A stretch of DNA of 64,000 nt from Coleophoma eucalyptorum (lineage: Eukaryota > Ascomycota > Leotiomycetes > Helotiales > Dermateaceae): positions 737,830-801,829 of the forward strand of contig JALRME010000015.1 in assembly GCA_026120035.1 (NCBI GenBank), in the 5' to 3' direction. Below are positions 11,537 to 22,897 of this stretch, piece after piece. The position numbers and the translations under genes are program-made. Every line of letters begins with the position of its first letter. The stretch's first letter is position 1. The notes below the pieces were generated by a model. The model was not told the origin of the DNA and ran no database searches. It was given only the letters and a program-made list of their open reading frames with translations.

Positions 11537-13856
11537 TCAAACCGCCCACCAATCACGTTGGCCAATTTCGCTGTATTGCATTTCCATAGAGGCTTCATCA
11601 AAGCGCTCGGTAAGTTCCCCCCAATGCATACCATCGAAATCACCCCAAATGCTCCTCTGATCAAACGACAGTACTCCTAGCATATTTAGTTGTGCGGGGT
11701 CTTGTTGGCCCCCTTCCCCATCTGAGTCTCCCATGTTTGGCTGCTTGCTAGCCTCATACATTTTGGAAATGACTTCACGGCTTCGTCTTGCTGCTAGGGA
11801 CCATTCGGACATCACGTCTATGGCACATAGCACAGTCTCAATCTGGGATTGGTACTTAAGGACTGTGGCCTTGTTCTGATGCTCCCAGAAAATGGTGACA
11901 AGTGGAACCATGGACGCTTGATACATGAACCAAACGCCCATCCAACCAAGCATCTGGTTCGGAGTGAACTCACGACCGATGTCCTCGATGGTTTGTTTTG
12001 CTACGAGTTGACACTGAGAGATAGCCGTAAGCTCCTCTACAGATGGTGGGAGGTTAGTGCTGCGGTTGGCAAGGTTCAAGAGGACAGGGCGGTGCAAGAC
12101 GACTCGGAGATTCTGATATCTCCATTTCATCACGCAACGTGCTGTATAGATGGATTCCGGGCATGGCTCTCTTGAACGTAGGATCCAGGGGAGGTTGTCA
12201 TACCAATCTACTAGTTGATTATCCAGATTGATACGGTCTTCATGTCGCAGCAACGGTGCCTGAGCAAGGAGATCCTGGATTTGGGTGGCAATTTTGCAGA
12301 ATTTGATATTCTCGATTAAAGGGACGATCCCAGTCTGTTGACTCAATACACTCTGTGGCAGAGTTAGCGTAGGATATGCAATATCACATGAATGCGCGCA
12401 CCGAATCTCCCCCTTTTGGAGATTGAATAGTTATTGCAGGACCCCATCGACCCATCGATGGTCGTCCAATTGTAGTGGATGCCCAAGTATCGAGACAAAA
12501 TAAACTCCACCAGGTTCTCCGTCGCAATTCCACAATTAATTGGGAGCTACTCTGTGCATCGAGATTTTCTTTGTGCAGTCCCATCGCGCAAGCCATCCTC
12601 AGAGCAGCCCCCAAGAGAGCATTGGCCATGTTAGGTCGATTCAGGTAGTGAAGATAGAAACCACCCATCAAAGCCAGAGCCTGCAGAGTCTCCAAATGCG
12701 AGCTTCCAAAGCAGTCAAGTGGTAGTTGTTCTTTTGCTTGATTGTAGTAATTGAGGTGACTGCAGTCGTCGGATTTATTGGCGGCTATACTACCCATAGC
12801 GAAAACCATGTTCAGTAAGGCAAGCCACGGCGCATCACATCTCTGCCCCTTCAGGTAATCAGCTCGAAAGGAGGCCTCATCCAGCATGGGAATTAATATT
12901 TGAACTCGGTTGAAATATGAATCAATTAAGGTCTGTCCTTCTGAAGACCACGGAACCTTTGAACCAGAAGTTTTGGATTCTGAATTCCCTGTCAGTGCTT
13001 TGGTATTACCAATCACAATGGATCTATTGTTGGCAGATTGTGGAATTAGGTACGAGCGCAAAAGCGGTGCCACTTTCAACATTACCAGGATGGCTGCCTT
13101 GATAGATGTCGCACCTAGATATGATGATTGCCTATCGACAGACAATGACAAGGCGTTGACATCGTCAGCTTCGGCGGGTATAGGTTCCCGATTTCGCCGC
13201 TCTTCGTCCCACTCGGTATCCTTGTTAGGTATCTGCTCGAGGTTTGCCAGGCTTCTATCGTCGTCAGGATCAAGTGTCATTGGAGAGTGGAATTGATCCT
13301 GGGAAGCATGCGAGATGTTAGGGCTTTTCGGCGAAGCTGGAAATGGAACAGGTTGTATTTCTGGGCTATTGAGGAGGGCAATGAGTTCATGACGTGATAA
13401 GGGCAACAATGATTGCAGGTCTCCAATGGGATACAGTCGTCTGAGGATGGTCCTGCATTCTTCAAGAGATTGTGAGAGAGCATCGAGGGTTCTTCTAAAT
13501 CAGCAGGATCTCAACCTGTTCGCCAAAACAGCACATACTTGCGCGAGGGTATCACCCTCTGCCGGTGTTTATCATAATAGCAGGGTTTTGGAGAACGACA
13601 CCCGAGACACTGCCCACAAGGCTGTTGTCCATCGCAGCGGATCTTTCGGCGCTTGCACTGTGCACAGGCATGCGGTGTTGTGATTCTTCTGGCAGCACTT
13701 TTTGCCGTCTTGATGGGCAAAACTTGTGGTTGTTCTGAGGGTGAACGTTGTGGCGCAAGTCCCTGAACTGCGTTCTAGTCAACCCAGGGAAGCCGGCATT
13801 GATTTGCATATGGGCAGCTTAGCTTACACGTATGGAACATGTTGGGGGAAGGACAT
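11537..13856 (-). CDS. Zn2Cys6 transcription factor with fungal-specific middle domain
   Basis: Predicted complement(join(11537..12352,12402..13494,13539..13774,13830..13856)), 723 aa. The zinc cluster has Cys at about residues 46, 49, 56, 62, 65 and 74 (CAQCKRRKIRCDG...PCGQC), with an extra Cys68. A basic linker and a short leucine-rich coiled coil (LDALSQSLEECRTILRRLYP) for dimerisation follow. The middle region has Fungal_trans (PF04082) hallmarks: LIDSYFNRVQILIPMLDE, YYLHYLNR-type helices, ELRRRTWWSLFCLDTWASTTIGRP. It is a nuclear DNA-binding regulator; the target is unknown and no obvious cluster is adjacent. The start is supplied by a 27-nt first exon (MSFPQHVPY) with a GTGTAAG donor, because the frame upstream of the zinc cluster is closed by TAG without an ATG. 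The last intron has a weak GTGCGC donor but a good GCTAAC branch. Confidence 0.85.
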
Positions 13857-14406
13857 GTGGGAGACATGAGGATATAAGGCTGGCCAAACAAATCTCGCGC
13901 CGTTGCCACAGAAGATTGGAGAAAGGGTGTAAGATAGTCAGATCCCCAGGAGTAGCATGGTGGGGAAAGCTACCTTATAGCCTGTGGTGTGTTGTATGCG
14001 GGGCGCGGGGCAGACAATAAAAATATACTGGGGTAGCGCTTCGATCAACTAAGTAACTTTCCCATGCGCGTTTGCGCATGTCAAGACATGGGACTTTTTG
14101 CAGACCGGTATCAGTACAGATTAAAGGTAGCCCAAGGCGGACTATTTTATAAAGAAGGAGACACAAACATCCAGGCTACGTAGTGTGTGTGAAGGTAAGT
14201 CCCCGTTACAAAACCGTCAGTCGAGAGATCACGTGTACATAGTCCGTCGTACCTTACCTTATGTTGAGGCCGCATCTTCCTTCTCTCCGCCTCCGGCCCC
14301 TCGCTCCTCTCTCCCTCCTTCCTCATGGGTCACCCGAAGACATATCCCACCCGTACAGGGTCCGGTATCTGGAATGCATCGCAACACCATTGCACCACCG
14401 GGCACG
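13857..14406. other. Divergent promoter region between the Zn2Cys6 gene and HEI10
   Basis: This spacer separates two divergently transcribed genes and contains no supported coding region. It includes a pyrimidine-rich run (about 14278-14325) just upstream of the HEI10 start, common in fungal leaders. Confidence 0.5.
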
Positions 14407-15874
14407 ATGGAGTTCACTCTACGATGCAACAACCTCCAGTGCCGCAGGGAGCTCAGTGAACAAGGAGTCGTCACTACATGCAGGCAAGTACATCTTTATA
14501 TTGTCTGGGCAGATGGCTCCGAATGGCTGTGCTAATATCAGCCCAGCCATGTTTTCTGCCTTGACTGTGCCAATCACTCTCAGCTCTCTGATCAACGGGG
14601 TAGCAGCAATCAACCACTCTGTCCAGCTTGCAATGCTCATCTCCCAAAGCCGGATGATGTGGTTACTATGAACCTGAAGCCCACTGAAGATTACAAGACC
14701 ATAATTCTGAGTGGCTTGACTCCTAGTGTTATTGTAGAATGTGCTAGTCGAGCGCTGGGATTCTGGACGTATCAGGCAACCCAAGAAATGTTCGCTTCAA
14801 GCCCCCCTTGGCCCTCCTCATTGACACTAACCCAGACCATAGTGTCTACCAAGGATACTTGTCCAAAAACCTGACCGAAAAGTATGGTACACTTCACGCA
14901 CAGATGGAAAAGGTCATCAACAATGCGGATGCTGAGGTTGTAAATCTTCAAAACAAGATGTCAAGCAAGTGTTGCTACCGCTACGCAGGAAATTTTCTCT
15001 AACAGTCAAGTATAGACATGGCCTTGGAAACGGAAAGTCTTCGCTGTCAAAATGAGGATATTGCTCAGGCTCTGCGTGAAAAATCTCGTGCTTTTCTTCA
15101 GCTTCAGGAGCTTTATGATAAGCGGAAAGGCCAAGAGAGAGTTGATCAGGTGCAGCATGCTGCCTCAGATGCGGTTGAACAAACAATCCAGGCTTCCGGT
15201 GCTGCAAACAGTTTTATCGATCGTGTGAGGTACCAGAATCATGTTCACAAACCAGCCCCACCACTATTTCCAGCGTCCAGTTTCAATAACAAGGACTTGC
15301 AAACTGGCAGTTTGATTAATGAACGCAGTCTGAATATTCCTGAACCAAATGCTCATAATAGCCATCTGGCATGGGCTGATTATGCAAACCAAGAAAGCAT
15401 GTCTCGTAAGCCACATCGTTCCAAATGTACTTCATATGTTGTTAAGCAGCAGTTTAGACCAACTGCAAACACCTTCAAATCGCCCTCAATGCTTTTCGGG
15501 GATTGGAGATCAAAGTCAACAGATGAGGCCGCCTCCGCCTCGAGTGAATGATCCCGCCGGGCCACCTTACCCTGGAAACCGAGTCACACCTGGACAAACA
15601 CCCTTGCGGAGCGTTAGCAGCAATGTCATCAGTGGACTTTCAGGCTATGGTATGAGTGCTGGTCTCAAAGTCAGCAATCCTACCAATGCAACACAAAGTG
15701 GGTATCGGCCAATTTCGAGGCCAAGAGGTTCGTTTCTAAGTGCCTTTTAGATCAAAGACTCACTCCAATATAGTAGCACTAAGACCACCGAGTGGGCTTA
15801 CCAAGGCTCGGCCTCCATTTGGGCCAGTTGTACCCTCAACTAACACGATTCCATACGGAAACGGTTATAATTGA
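14407..15874 (+). CDS. HEI10: HEI10/CCNB1IP1-like RING E3 ligase (meiotic crossover factor)
   Basis: Predicted join(14407..14483,14547..14789,14843..14964,15016..15405,15458..15727,15774..15874), 400 aa. The N-terminal C3HC4 RING has C7, C12, C25, H27, C30, C33, C51 and C54, starting MEFTLRCNNLQC and continuing HVFCLDCAN...LCPAC. Then come a conserved linker (NLKPTEDYKTIILSGL...IVECASRALGFW), a coiled coil (about residues 110-190), and a Pro/Gly/Ser-rich C-terminus ending PFGPVVPSTNTIPYGNGYN. HEI10 homologues act as ubiquitin/SUMO ligases on the synaptonemal complex and set crossover sites. Intron 1 must use a GC donor (CAG|GCAAGT...CCCAG|) to make TTCSHVFC. Intron 3 also fits GC-AG (A|GCAAGT, 14965-15015), with a GTTGCT donor at 14971 as alternative, adding two residues. 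Confidence 0.88.
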
Positions 15875-16598
15875 TAGCATAACCAATAATTTACTACAGT
15901 ACTCTCAATTACCCTTAAATAGCCCTTACTTAGCAAAAGGAAATTTCATTGTGCATTATGTGCAATCAAATTTTGGCGCGACTTAGGTTCTTTGTCATAT
16001 TGAGACACCGGAATAATTCGGATTACTATATTGTCGGATGGAGATTTGGCAAAAGATCTTCTGGTACACGCTTTGTGTGTCCATCTGATACATCTTCCAT
16101 TGTCTGAAATTAACAGTTCATGAAGAGGTATGTAAGTATCAAGGCTCTCCAATATCATCCGCAAATTACTTTCTTTCTTCAATCAACTCCAATCTTAAAA
16201 GTGATATGGCTGTGTGGGAAAGGAAGAGAGTTTCAGTCGCAACGAGATAGCACAACATTGTGACGCCCTCGTCCACCCTCAGAAGTAAGATCAGAATCAG
16301 TCATGCGATTCAGACATACTTGGCGAACCCAAGGTACTTGCTCGTTGTATCTTCCTCGTTACTGGTGCTAGTGATGGTATCTACGAAGTAGCCTCGGCAA
16401 CACCCCGCCCCCGCCTACCCCAGATTTCTGTGCGGTGAGGGGAAGCAGAAACTGTCCCGGCTAAGGGACCAAGCCTATTGAAAGTGGATATAACAGTTAT
16501 GTCAGTCCTTGGTGGCCAACAAGAGCAGCAAGAAAGCTCAACTATCGAAATCTCATCTCCACTTTTGGCGTTCTTGTCGTATAATCCCAGCCGAAATT
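15875..16598. other. Spacer between HEI10 and acyl-CoA dehydrogenase
   Basis: It holds the 3' region of HEI10 and the promoter of the dehydrogenase. Open frames here (for example 16478-16669) lie in a frame unrelated to the dehydrogenase and resemble nothing known. Confidence 0.45.
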
Positions 16599-18474
16599 AT
16601 GAATCCCAAGCCATTCGGAAGTCACATCCCTTGGGCGGAGCCTGCTTGGTAACATGCCCCTCCGCATGAAATCCTCGTAGCATGCATCCCAATCTCACAT
16701 TTTGGCAATAGGTATTCAGGCCGCCCTTCTCCATACTATAAACCTTCGCATTTCAAACTCCGTGACTATGTGCGGAAATGGGCTGAAGAAGTAAGCAGAT
16801 TGCTGTTAAACAACCTTGTTTATATCATGTCTAATCATCCACTAGAATATTAATGACAATGTTACCGCGTGGGAGGAGGCTGGAAAGATTCCAGATAATG
16901 TTTACCGGAAATGTGCAGATGCTGGCTTGACTGTGCCTCTGGCTGCCGGCAATAAAATTCCGAAAGAATGGGCCAAGTTTCCTATTGCCGCTGACATCAA
17001 GGCAGAGGAATGGGACGGTTTCCATGATTTTGTGCTGTGGGATGAACTCTTTCGAGGTGCACCAAGTATCAGCAGCGCGTTCATTGGTCTGGTGAGTTTT
17101 CCATATGCGTACTCTGTGAGCAATCGTTTATGAATAGACTGTTGGTGCGCCGCCATTGAAGATGTATGCAAGTCAGGCATTACAAGCGAAGTAAGCACCC
17201 AATATAGTCACTTTCTGCAACAAATTGTAACTAAGCATGAATAGGATCATGCCTGAGATTCTCAGCGGTCAGAGAAGAATCTGTCTTGCGATCACGGAAC
17301 CCTCAGCGGGATCTGATGTTCGAAATATCACTACCATAGCCGAAAAGACTGCTGATGGAAATCACTATATCGTTAATGGCGAGAAGAAGATAAGTGGCCC
17401 AAGCATTATTTTACATTTCTGCTGACACGATATACTGGATCACAAATGGCATGTTTTCTGATTATTTTATGGTAAGTTATGTACTTCGCAATATACAGGA
17501 CGGCCCTTGATGTTCTTACAGACACTGGTCCGTACTGGAGGGGAAGGTGCATCAGGACTAAGTATGCTCCTTATCCCTCGACTCCCAGGCATCAGTACTC
17601 GCAAAATCGAAATCGGGGCTGGGGGGCTTAGTTCTACCACGTACATAATATTTGAAGATGTCAAGGTGCCTGCAGAATATCTCATTGGGGAAGAGGGTCA
17701 AGGATTTAAGTATACGATGTCAAATTTCAATCACGAAAGACTGTGGATCGCCTTCCAAGCCATTCGTGGGGCGAGAGTATGTCTTGAGGATGCCATGATA
17801 TGGTGTCAGAAGCGTGAGGCGTTTGATAAAAAGTTGATTGACATGCCTGTCGTCAGACATAAATTCGGCCATATGGCTCGTCAAATTGAGAGTTTGCAAG
17901 CCTGGACCGAACAGATTGTATTTGAGCTGGATAATCTGAGTCATGCTCAAGGTATGCTATTCATGTAATTGGGGAATATCCACTGATACACTAACATTAA
18001 AATCAGGATCACAACTCCTTGGTGGCGTCACAGGTCTACTGAAGGTACAAGCTGGAATTGTGTCTAAATATATAGCCGATGAAAGTGTTAAGCTCATGGG
18101 AGGGTAAGTTGCGCATCCGTCTTGCACAATCAACTATCCCCATCCTTGGTGGTAATCACTTTACGACTACAAATCTAACAAGTAGGCCAGACTGGGATTG
18201 ACGAAGACTGGACAAGGTGCAAGGATTGAAGCCTTTTCTCGAGGTGTTATTACACTTATTGTGCCAGGTAGGTTAAGCGAGCGACCGCTAAACGTGATGG
18301 GTTTCCCATTATGGATGAAGATGTGGTCCCGAATCTCGACGTGCTCTGAATCAAACTGTATGATGGAAGCTAATTTTATGCTCTTCTTACATAGGTGGCT
18401 CAGAAGATGTTTTGCTTGATTTGGGTGTAAGAGAGGCTGTCAAGCTAGGAAACAAGGCGAAGGCGAATTTATGA
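16599..18474 (+). CDS. Acyl-CoA dehydrogenase
   Basis: Predicted join(16599..16648,16712..16790,16846..17091,17138..17190,17245..17389,17436..17471,17522..17951,18007..18103,18191..18267,18395..18474), 430 aa, ten exons. It is an FAD enzyme oxidising acyl-CoA to 2-enoyl-CoA. Order of motifs: IPWAEPAWYSGRPSPYY, the N-terminal helical domain (VPLAAGNKIPKEWA), the FAD-contacting CLAITEPSAGSD loop, NGEKKWITNG, DGLSML-type beta domain (GASGLSMLLIPRL), then the C-terminal helices with FNHERLWIAFQA, KREAFDKKLID and MGGLGLTKTGQGARIEAFSRGV. There is no SKL tail or obvious signal peptide. Eight introns are GT-AG. Intron 5 has no GT-AG solution and is best read as AT-AC (annotated separately). Convergent with the MFS gene, about 220 bp apart. 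Confidence 0.87.
17390..17435 (+). other. Putative AT-AC intron (U2-type) inside the acyl-CoA dehydrogenase
   Basis: Exon 5 must end GAG AAG AAG and exon 6 must start TGG ATC ACA AAT GGC to give the near-invariant EKKWITNG. The 46 bases between begin ATAAGT and end GATATAC, with CTGCTGAC as branch-like sequence 9-15 bases before the acceptor. No AG occurs between 17406 and the TGG at 17436, so no GT-AG intron can end there. Read through, the frame meets TGA. The ATAAGT donor is that of U2-type AT-AC introns, not the U12 consensus ATATCCTT. Confidence 0.72.
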
Positions 18475-18691
18475 GTGATCAGCTAGCTTCGGCTCTCAAG
18501 GACAAAACCAGTAATATCGATCAATTTACCATGAATGAATCTATGGTTCATACCAAAAACCTACTAGGACATCAGGGCTGTAGATACATGGTCCAGAATC
18601 AACAAGTATGATTCTAAACGCCAAACTCCACCAAAATAACTTCCCTTGAAATCAAACGATTTACAAAGCAACAGAAACATTCAATTCATGA

Positions 18692-20700
18692 TCATTCTCT
18701 ATCCTCAGCCCATCTCACGAACCGGACTGCTCTCCATTCAAGACTCCTCTTCCTCAGACTTTTTCCATAGTAGAACATGGGAACCGCGAGTAGTAGTGTT
18801 CCGCCGCTGATGATTGCCCATTCTGTCGCAGCAAGGAAAATGCCCGAGCTTGCAATCCAGGTGTTCGTGCCGGCGCTCAATCCGAATCCTAGAATAGCTA
18901 TTGGTTTAGAAGTATCAGAAAACTGCCATAATTGTCATGACGAATCGGAAGAGCCTACATTTGAATGCTAATTGTGCGATAGTAACTTCATTGGCAACTG
19001 GCGAGTAAGCGTCAAGTGTATACACAAATGAAATGTTGATTGCTTGACCACCAGAGAAAGATACCAAGGAGAGCCCCAAAACTGGTATCATGAAATGTAA
19101 TTTGTTCTGGAGTCCATAGCCATAGAGTATAAGTCCCAGAGGCGCAGTGATAACAGAGATGGCAATGGCCGGTAGTCTGAACTCAGGCTCGCGAATACCG
19201 CCATTACGAATAGTGAAATAGTTCGCTACGGCTTCTCCAACGGGTCCTCCAGCTGGCACTACAGGAAAAGCATGTAAGTAAGTGTAATCTCACTCTGAAC
19301 GATTCGATTTAGGAATACATTGGAGGGAAAGGAGGGTTGAGAAAACCTACTTGCAAGGATGCCGCCTACCAAGGATCCAAAAAAACAAAGCCCACTTTGA
19401 AATGATGTAAAACCATAAGCAGTAGCTAGGTCATTTGCAAAACTTGAAGAGATGGCAACCGTGAAACCAATAAGTGCGCTCATAACCAACGTGGCCCATA
19501 TGACAGGAGGGAGAAGAATCAATCCAAAAGGACGTATGAACATCGTCCAGAGTGTCTCACTTGTATAAGTCTCACCCGAGAAGAGTGCCAAAGTACTCCA
19601 GTAAGACTTCTTTTCGAGTTTCCTTGATGACAGTGGTTCGTATGAAGCCTTTCCTAGAACTGCTGCTTCGAGGCGGCGGATCCGTGCTTCCATTCGTTGA
19701 ATCGTAGAAACGTCGTCAGGCTCATAAGATGGAGCGTGTTCTTCGTTTTCTCGATAGTAGCGGTCGATGCGAGCTTTTTCGTCATCGAGGATGATTGACA
19801 AAGAAAGTCGAAACGTGGCGGCGTCGTTCTCATAAATAGGACCTTTTGTGTCATTTTCGGGATAGACTCTGTTGTATGCTGTCTCGGGAAAGGTGAAAAT
19901 GATGAGAATAAGAAGAGTGCCGATCATTGCAGCGCCTACCCAGTAGATCGTTCTCCATGAGTTGTTTAGGGTGATGGCTCCAGATATAATGATGCCCAAT
20001 GAGACCCCCGAGCCTGTAGAAAAGTTGTACATGCTAATTAATCTTTCAGTCACGAATTCTCCTAGAAATTACCTGGGCGTTATAACTTACGCCATCGCAC
20101 TAGCTCTTTGGTGTAGAAAGAAAACGTCTGTAATGGTTGTTGGCCCCAGACATTCTCCAGCGCCAGAAAAGAAACCCAGTAAGATACGTGCCGCTAGTTC
20201 ACTCTTGTAGTCACTGGTAGCACCAGCCCAAATAGCTGTGATAAGATACCCCGTGAACGAAATGATATACATGGGTCGGCGGCCATATTTCGTTATCAAG
20301 GGCATCCAAATCAGATTGCCTGTGCCTTGAGTGAGTGCTGATGTGGTAAAGAAGAATGCAACTGCTGGAAGAAGAATTTCCAGGTTTGTAGAGGGACCCG
20401 ATCCGAAATCTTGTGCCTGTTGCACTATCGCCACAGCTGGCCCAGCTGCAAGAAATGTGCACATCAGCATGCCAAAGCAAGTCAGAATTGCCACATAATA
20501 TTTGAAGACAGTTGACCCTGCTTTGATTCAGTATCATTAACTTTCAATTTTTCTCAAAACTTACAGTTCAATGGGTCATTGGGATCGTTTGATGGTTTGG
20601 GGACAAGAATTATCTCTCCGCTTACCGATCGTAGTTGGACCGTTCCCAGAGTCTTCTCTTTCGTAGAGCCTCCATTTTGGTCTTGAAAGCTGACCGCCAT
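18692..20700 (-). CDS. Major facilitator superfamily transporter (DHA1-like)
   Basis: Predicted complement(join(18692..18897,18959..19258,19351..20033,20091..20517,20565..20700)), 583 aa. The N-terminal cytosolic tail ends in NDPNDPLNWS, typical of fungal MFS drug/metabolite carriers. Twelve hydrophobic segments are split by a long charged central loop (about residues 265-330, with YRENEEHAPSYEPDD and RMEARIRRLEA). The MFS motif-A remnant is WMPLITKYGRRPMYI and motif C is FSTGSGVSLGIIISG. It resembles fungal DHA1 proteins of the HOL1 type; the substrate is unknown. The exon 2/3 boundary was set at 20034-20090 because only that acceptor restores ASAMAMYNFSTG. The exon 4/5 acceptor at 18898 avoids a TGA that the nearer TAG acceptor would create. 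It converges on the acyl-CoA dehydrogenase; shared function is not shown. Confidence 0.88.
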
Positions 20701-22897
20701 CTCTCGTTACTAAATGATTCTCACCAGGAGGCCATTCAAAATTCGAGATAAATATGTTGTTGAACCAGAATCCAATCTTTGATGACGCTTATTTCAAGAA
20801 AACAATATTCTACAGAATACTAAGGTAAGTGGTGTGTACTGCTCGGCTCTTTCTTGTACGCCGCAAGATAATGTACGATCAATATAACGGGACCACTGCG
20901 TGAAACCCCAGATTTAGGCCGAAAGTTACGTGTAATCTCATACTTATCATGTCTAGCATAATGCCAAGATAGCTCTGGCGAAAGGGCTACTAGAGCTGTC
21001 ACTCCACTTGTTGAAATGCATTGGCCTTTGGTTGTTGACTCCACTTCCTGGAGCATTATTGATCTGCACTTGGTGTCGGGAGGTGGACACACTTTTGTTC
21101 TCAAGCTGTTCAGGTCTGGAGTGGATCTGATTATAGTTTTTAAAGCAGATTAATGTCCACAAGTTATACTTAAAAAAAATACTTGAAACTGTTCAGGCCG
21201 TCAAAAGTGTTTTTGTTACCTAACACCGAGCGATATATCCGCAAAAAAGCATGCTTGCAGCCCTATGACATCGGTGATTTCCGTGCTTGCTGTCCTTCCT
21301 CCTTATAAATTCCATCTTAGCTCCAGAAATCTTGATCATTAGATTTACGAAGGCACATGACCATGCTCCAGGCATTTGGTGTTTTCCTCAAACACGTTGT
21401 GTTGCATATGGCGTAGGTTTTTCAGGGTCTATCCTATTCTTGATTTGCAGCCGTCAAACTACAGCTTAATATCCTTGAGATTTCTTCGATGCAAAGCCTC
21501 CAAGCATGGATGTATATTGCGTGTCCACATGAGATCGGATCAGTCATATACTGCTTGCTCAGCTGTCGAGCTCGCTTCACAAACTCCAGCTATGGTTGCA
21601 AAGAAATAATATGTCGCCACCAAATACACCGAAATATGCTTATTTTCTGTGCCCTCTTTCCCCGCAATTTCATTGTATATTATTCCTATGTCATAAAGGC
21701 ACCGATAATATTAATTTCTGACGCTTGCGCGTCGCGGCAGCCGAAGGCAACGGAAAATGAGCATGGCTTGTTTTTGCATGACCGAAGATGTTTCAAGCCG
21801 CCTCGCTTATTATGTTTCTGCCCTCGTCAAGAGGTGATTGTCAATTGTCAGATTCTCCTCTTGACAGACTCCTGGAATATTGGAGAGTAAGGTGGACATT
21901 TAGTAAATATCTCGTCTGATCCATGAGCTACCGTTGATATTAACCCGAACTAGAGCTTTTCCTCAGCTGATCTTTTAGAGTTCAGAGTCTTCATTTTTAT
22001 TTTTGGCTAGTGCCTCACAGCTTTATAGATGTGGAACAGTTGGATTTCTCCAAATTAATAGTGGTCCCGGAACCACTATACCCCAGATTTCGGGTGACCC
22101 AGACTCGGAAGCTGAGATTTTATCTATGCTGATCATTTTGGACCATGAAGTGTACGCTTATTGAATACAATGGGAGGTATGCCCGCCGTTGCCGCGCACG
22201 CTTTGTTATGGAGTGTCTTTTCTCCCTTAACTACCCAAATCAAGAAGCATATGAATAAATGAATGCCATTACATGCGACAGCTGTTCCATATCCCATGAG
22301 AAGTATGGCTTTGCTTCCATACAACATAAATTGTGCGGGATGTGGCGGCTAGTTGCGCAGGATTGGGCTGTGCTTCCATCTGTGGGGAGTGCATATGGCG
22401 TAATGTGGACTGCGGGACGTACAGCAACTGGTTGGGGGATAATGCATGTCTCTCCTATACTTATCCGAGGAAAATTCGGTGGGGGAGGGGGTGGGGGAGG
22501 GGGTGCAGGAGGAACACCCGGGGCTGCGCCTGGCGTGGAGTAGTTCAGTTCTCCTTGAAATGAGCAGGCCATAATCCACAGTTGATGTTAGAGCAGAAGG
22601 AGAAAAGCGAATACTGTTTATTTAGCAGAGTCCTCTGCGTCGAAAGCGATATGAGATCTGAGTCAAATCTACCTTTCTCTTGAACACCCACTGTTTCTAT
22701 TTCTTGATTCTCTTCCTCTCCCATACACCCAGTGGAAATGAGTGGAAGTACTGTAGACGTGAAAAATGACATCTACCCTATCTTCTTGCCTTCGTAAAAT
22801 ATACAAGTGGCCACCTTAACGCCTCAAACCTTCCAAGGTCCATACACTTCGAGAACCCTCCCCCCCTAATGGTATCATAAAGCAAATAGCAACCACT
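20701..22897. other. 2.2-kb spacer, no supported gene
   Basis: No reading frame resembles a known protein. The stretch between 21170 and 22240 is AT-rich. Minus-strand frames at 22133-22327 and 22240-22572 (the latter with a Pro run) are open only because they run across the G-rich tract at 22481-22503. The right end holds the 3' region of the acidic protein at 22898. Confidence 0.4.
22481..22503 (+). other. G-quadruplex-type tract
   Basis: Four consecutive runs of five G separated by single bases (G5-A-G5-T-G5-A-G5) on the plus strand, with single-base loops. This is among the strongest possible intramolecular G4 patterns. Located in a spacer. Confidence 0.85.

Noticed and set aside
17390..17435. 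Acyl-CoA dehydrogenase as a pseudogene
   Set aside because: All other exons are intact with correct phases; a simultaneous loss of donor and acceptor giving ATAAGT...AC by decay is less likely than a true AT-AC intron.
16599..20700. Acyl-CoA dehydrogenase plus MFS transporter as part of a secondary-metabolite cluster
   Set aside because: No synthase, P450 or other tailoring gene nearby; HEI10 and the Zn2Cys6 regulator do not make a cluster.
22240..22572. Minus-strand frame with a Pro run, and Cys-containing plus-strand frames over the same bases
   Set aside because: Openness is caused by the G-rich tract; I tested the Cys spacing against chitin-binding patterns and it does not fit.
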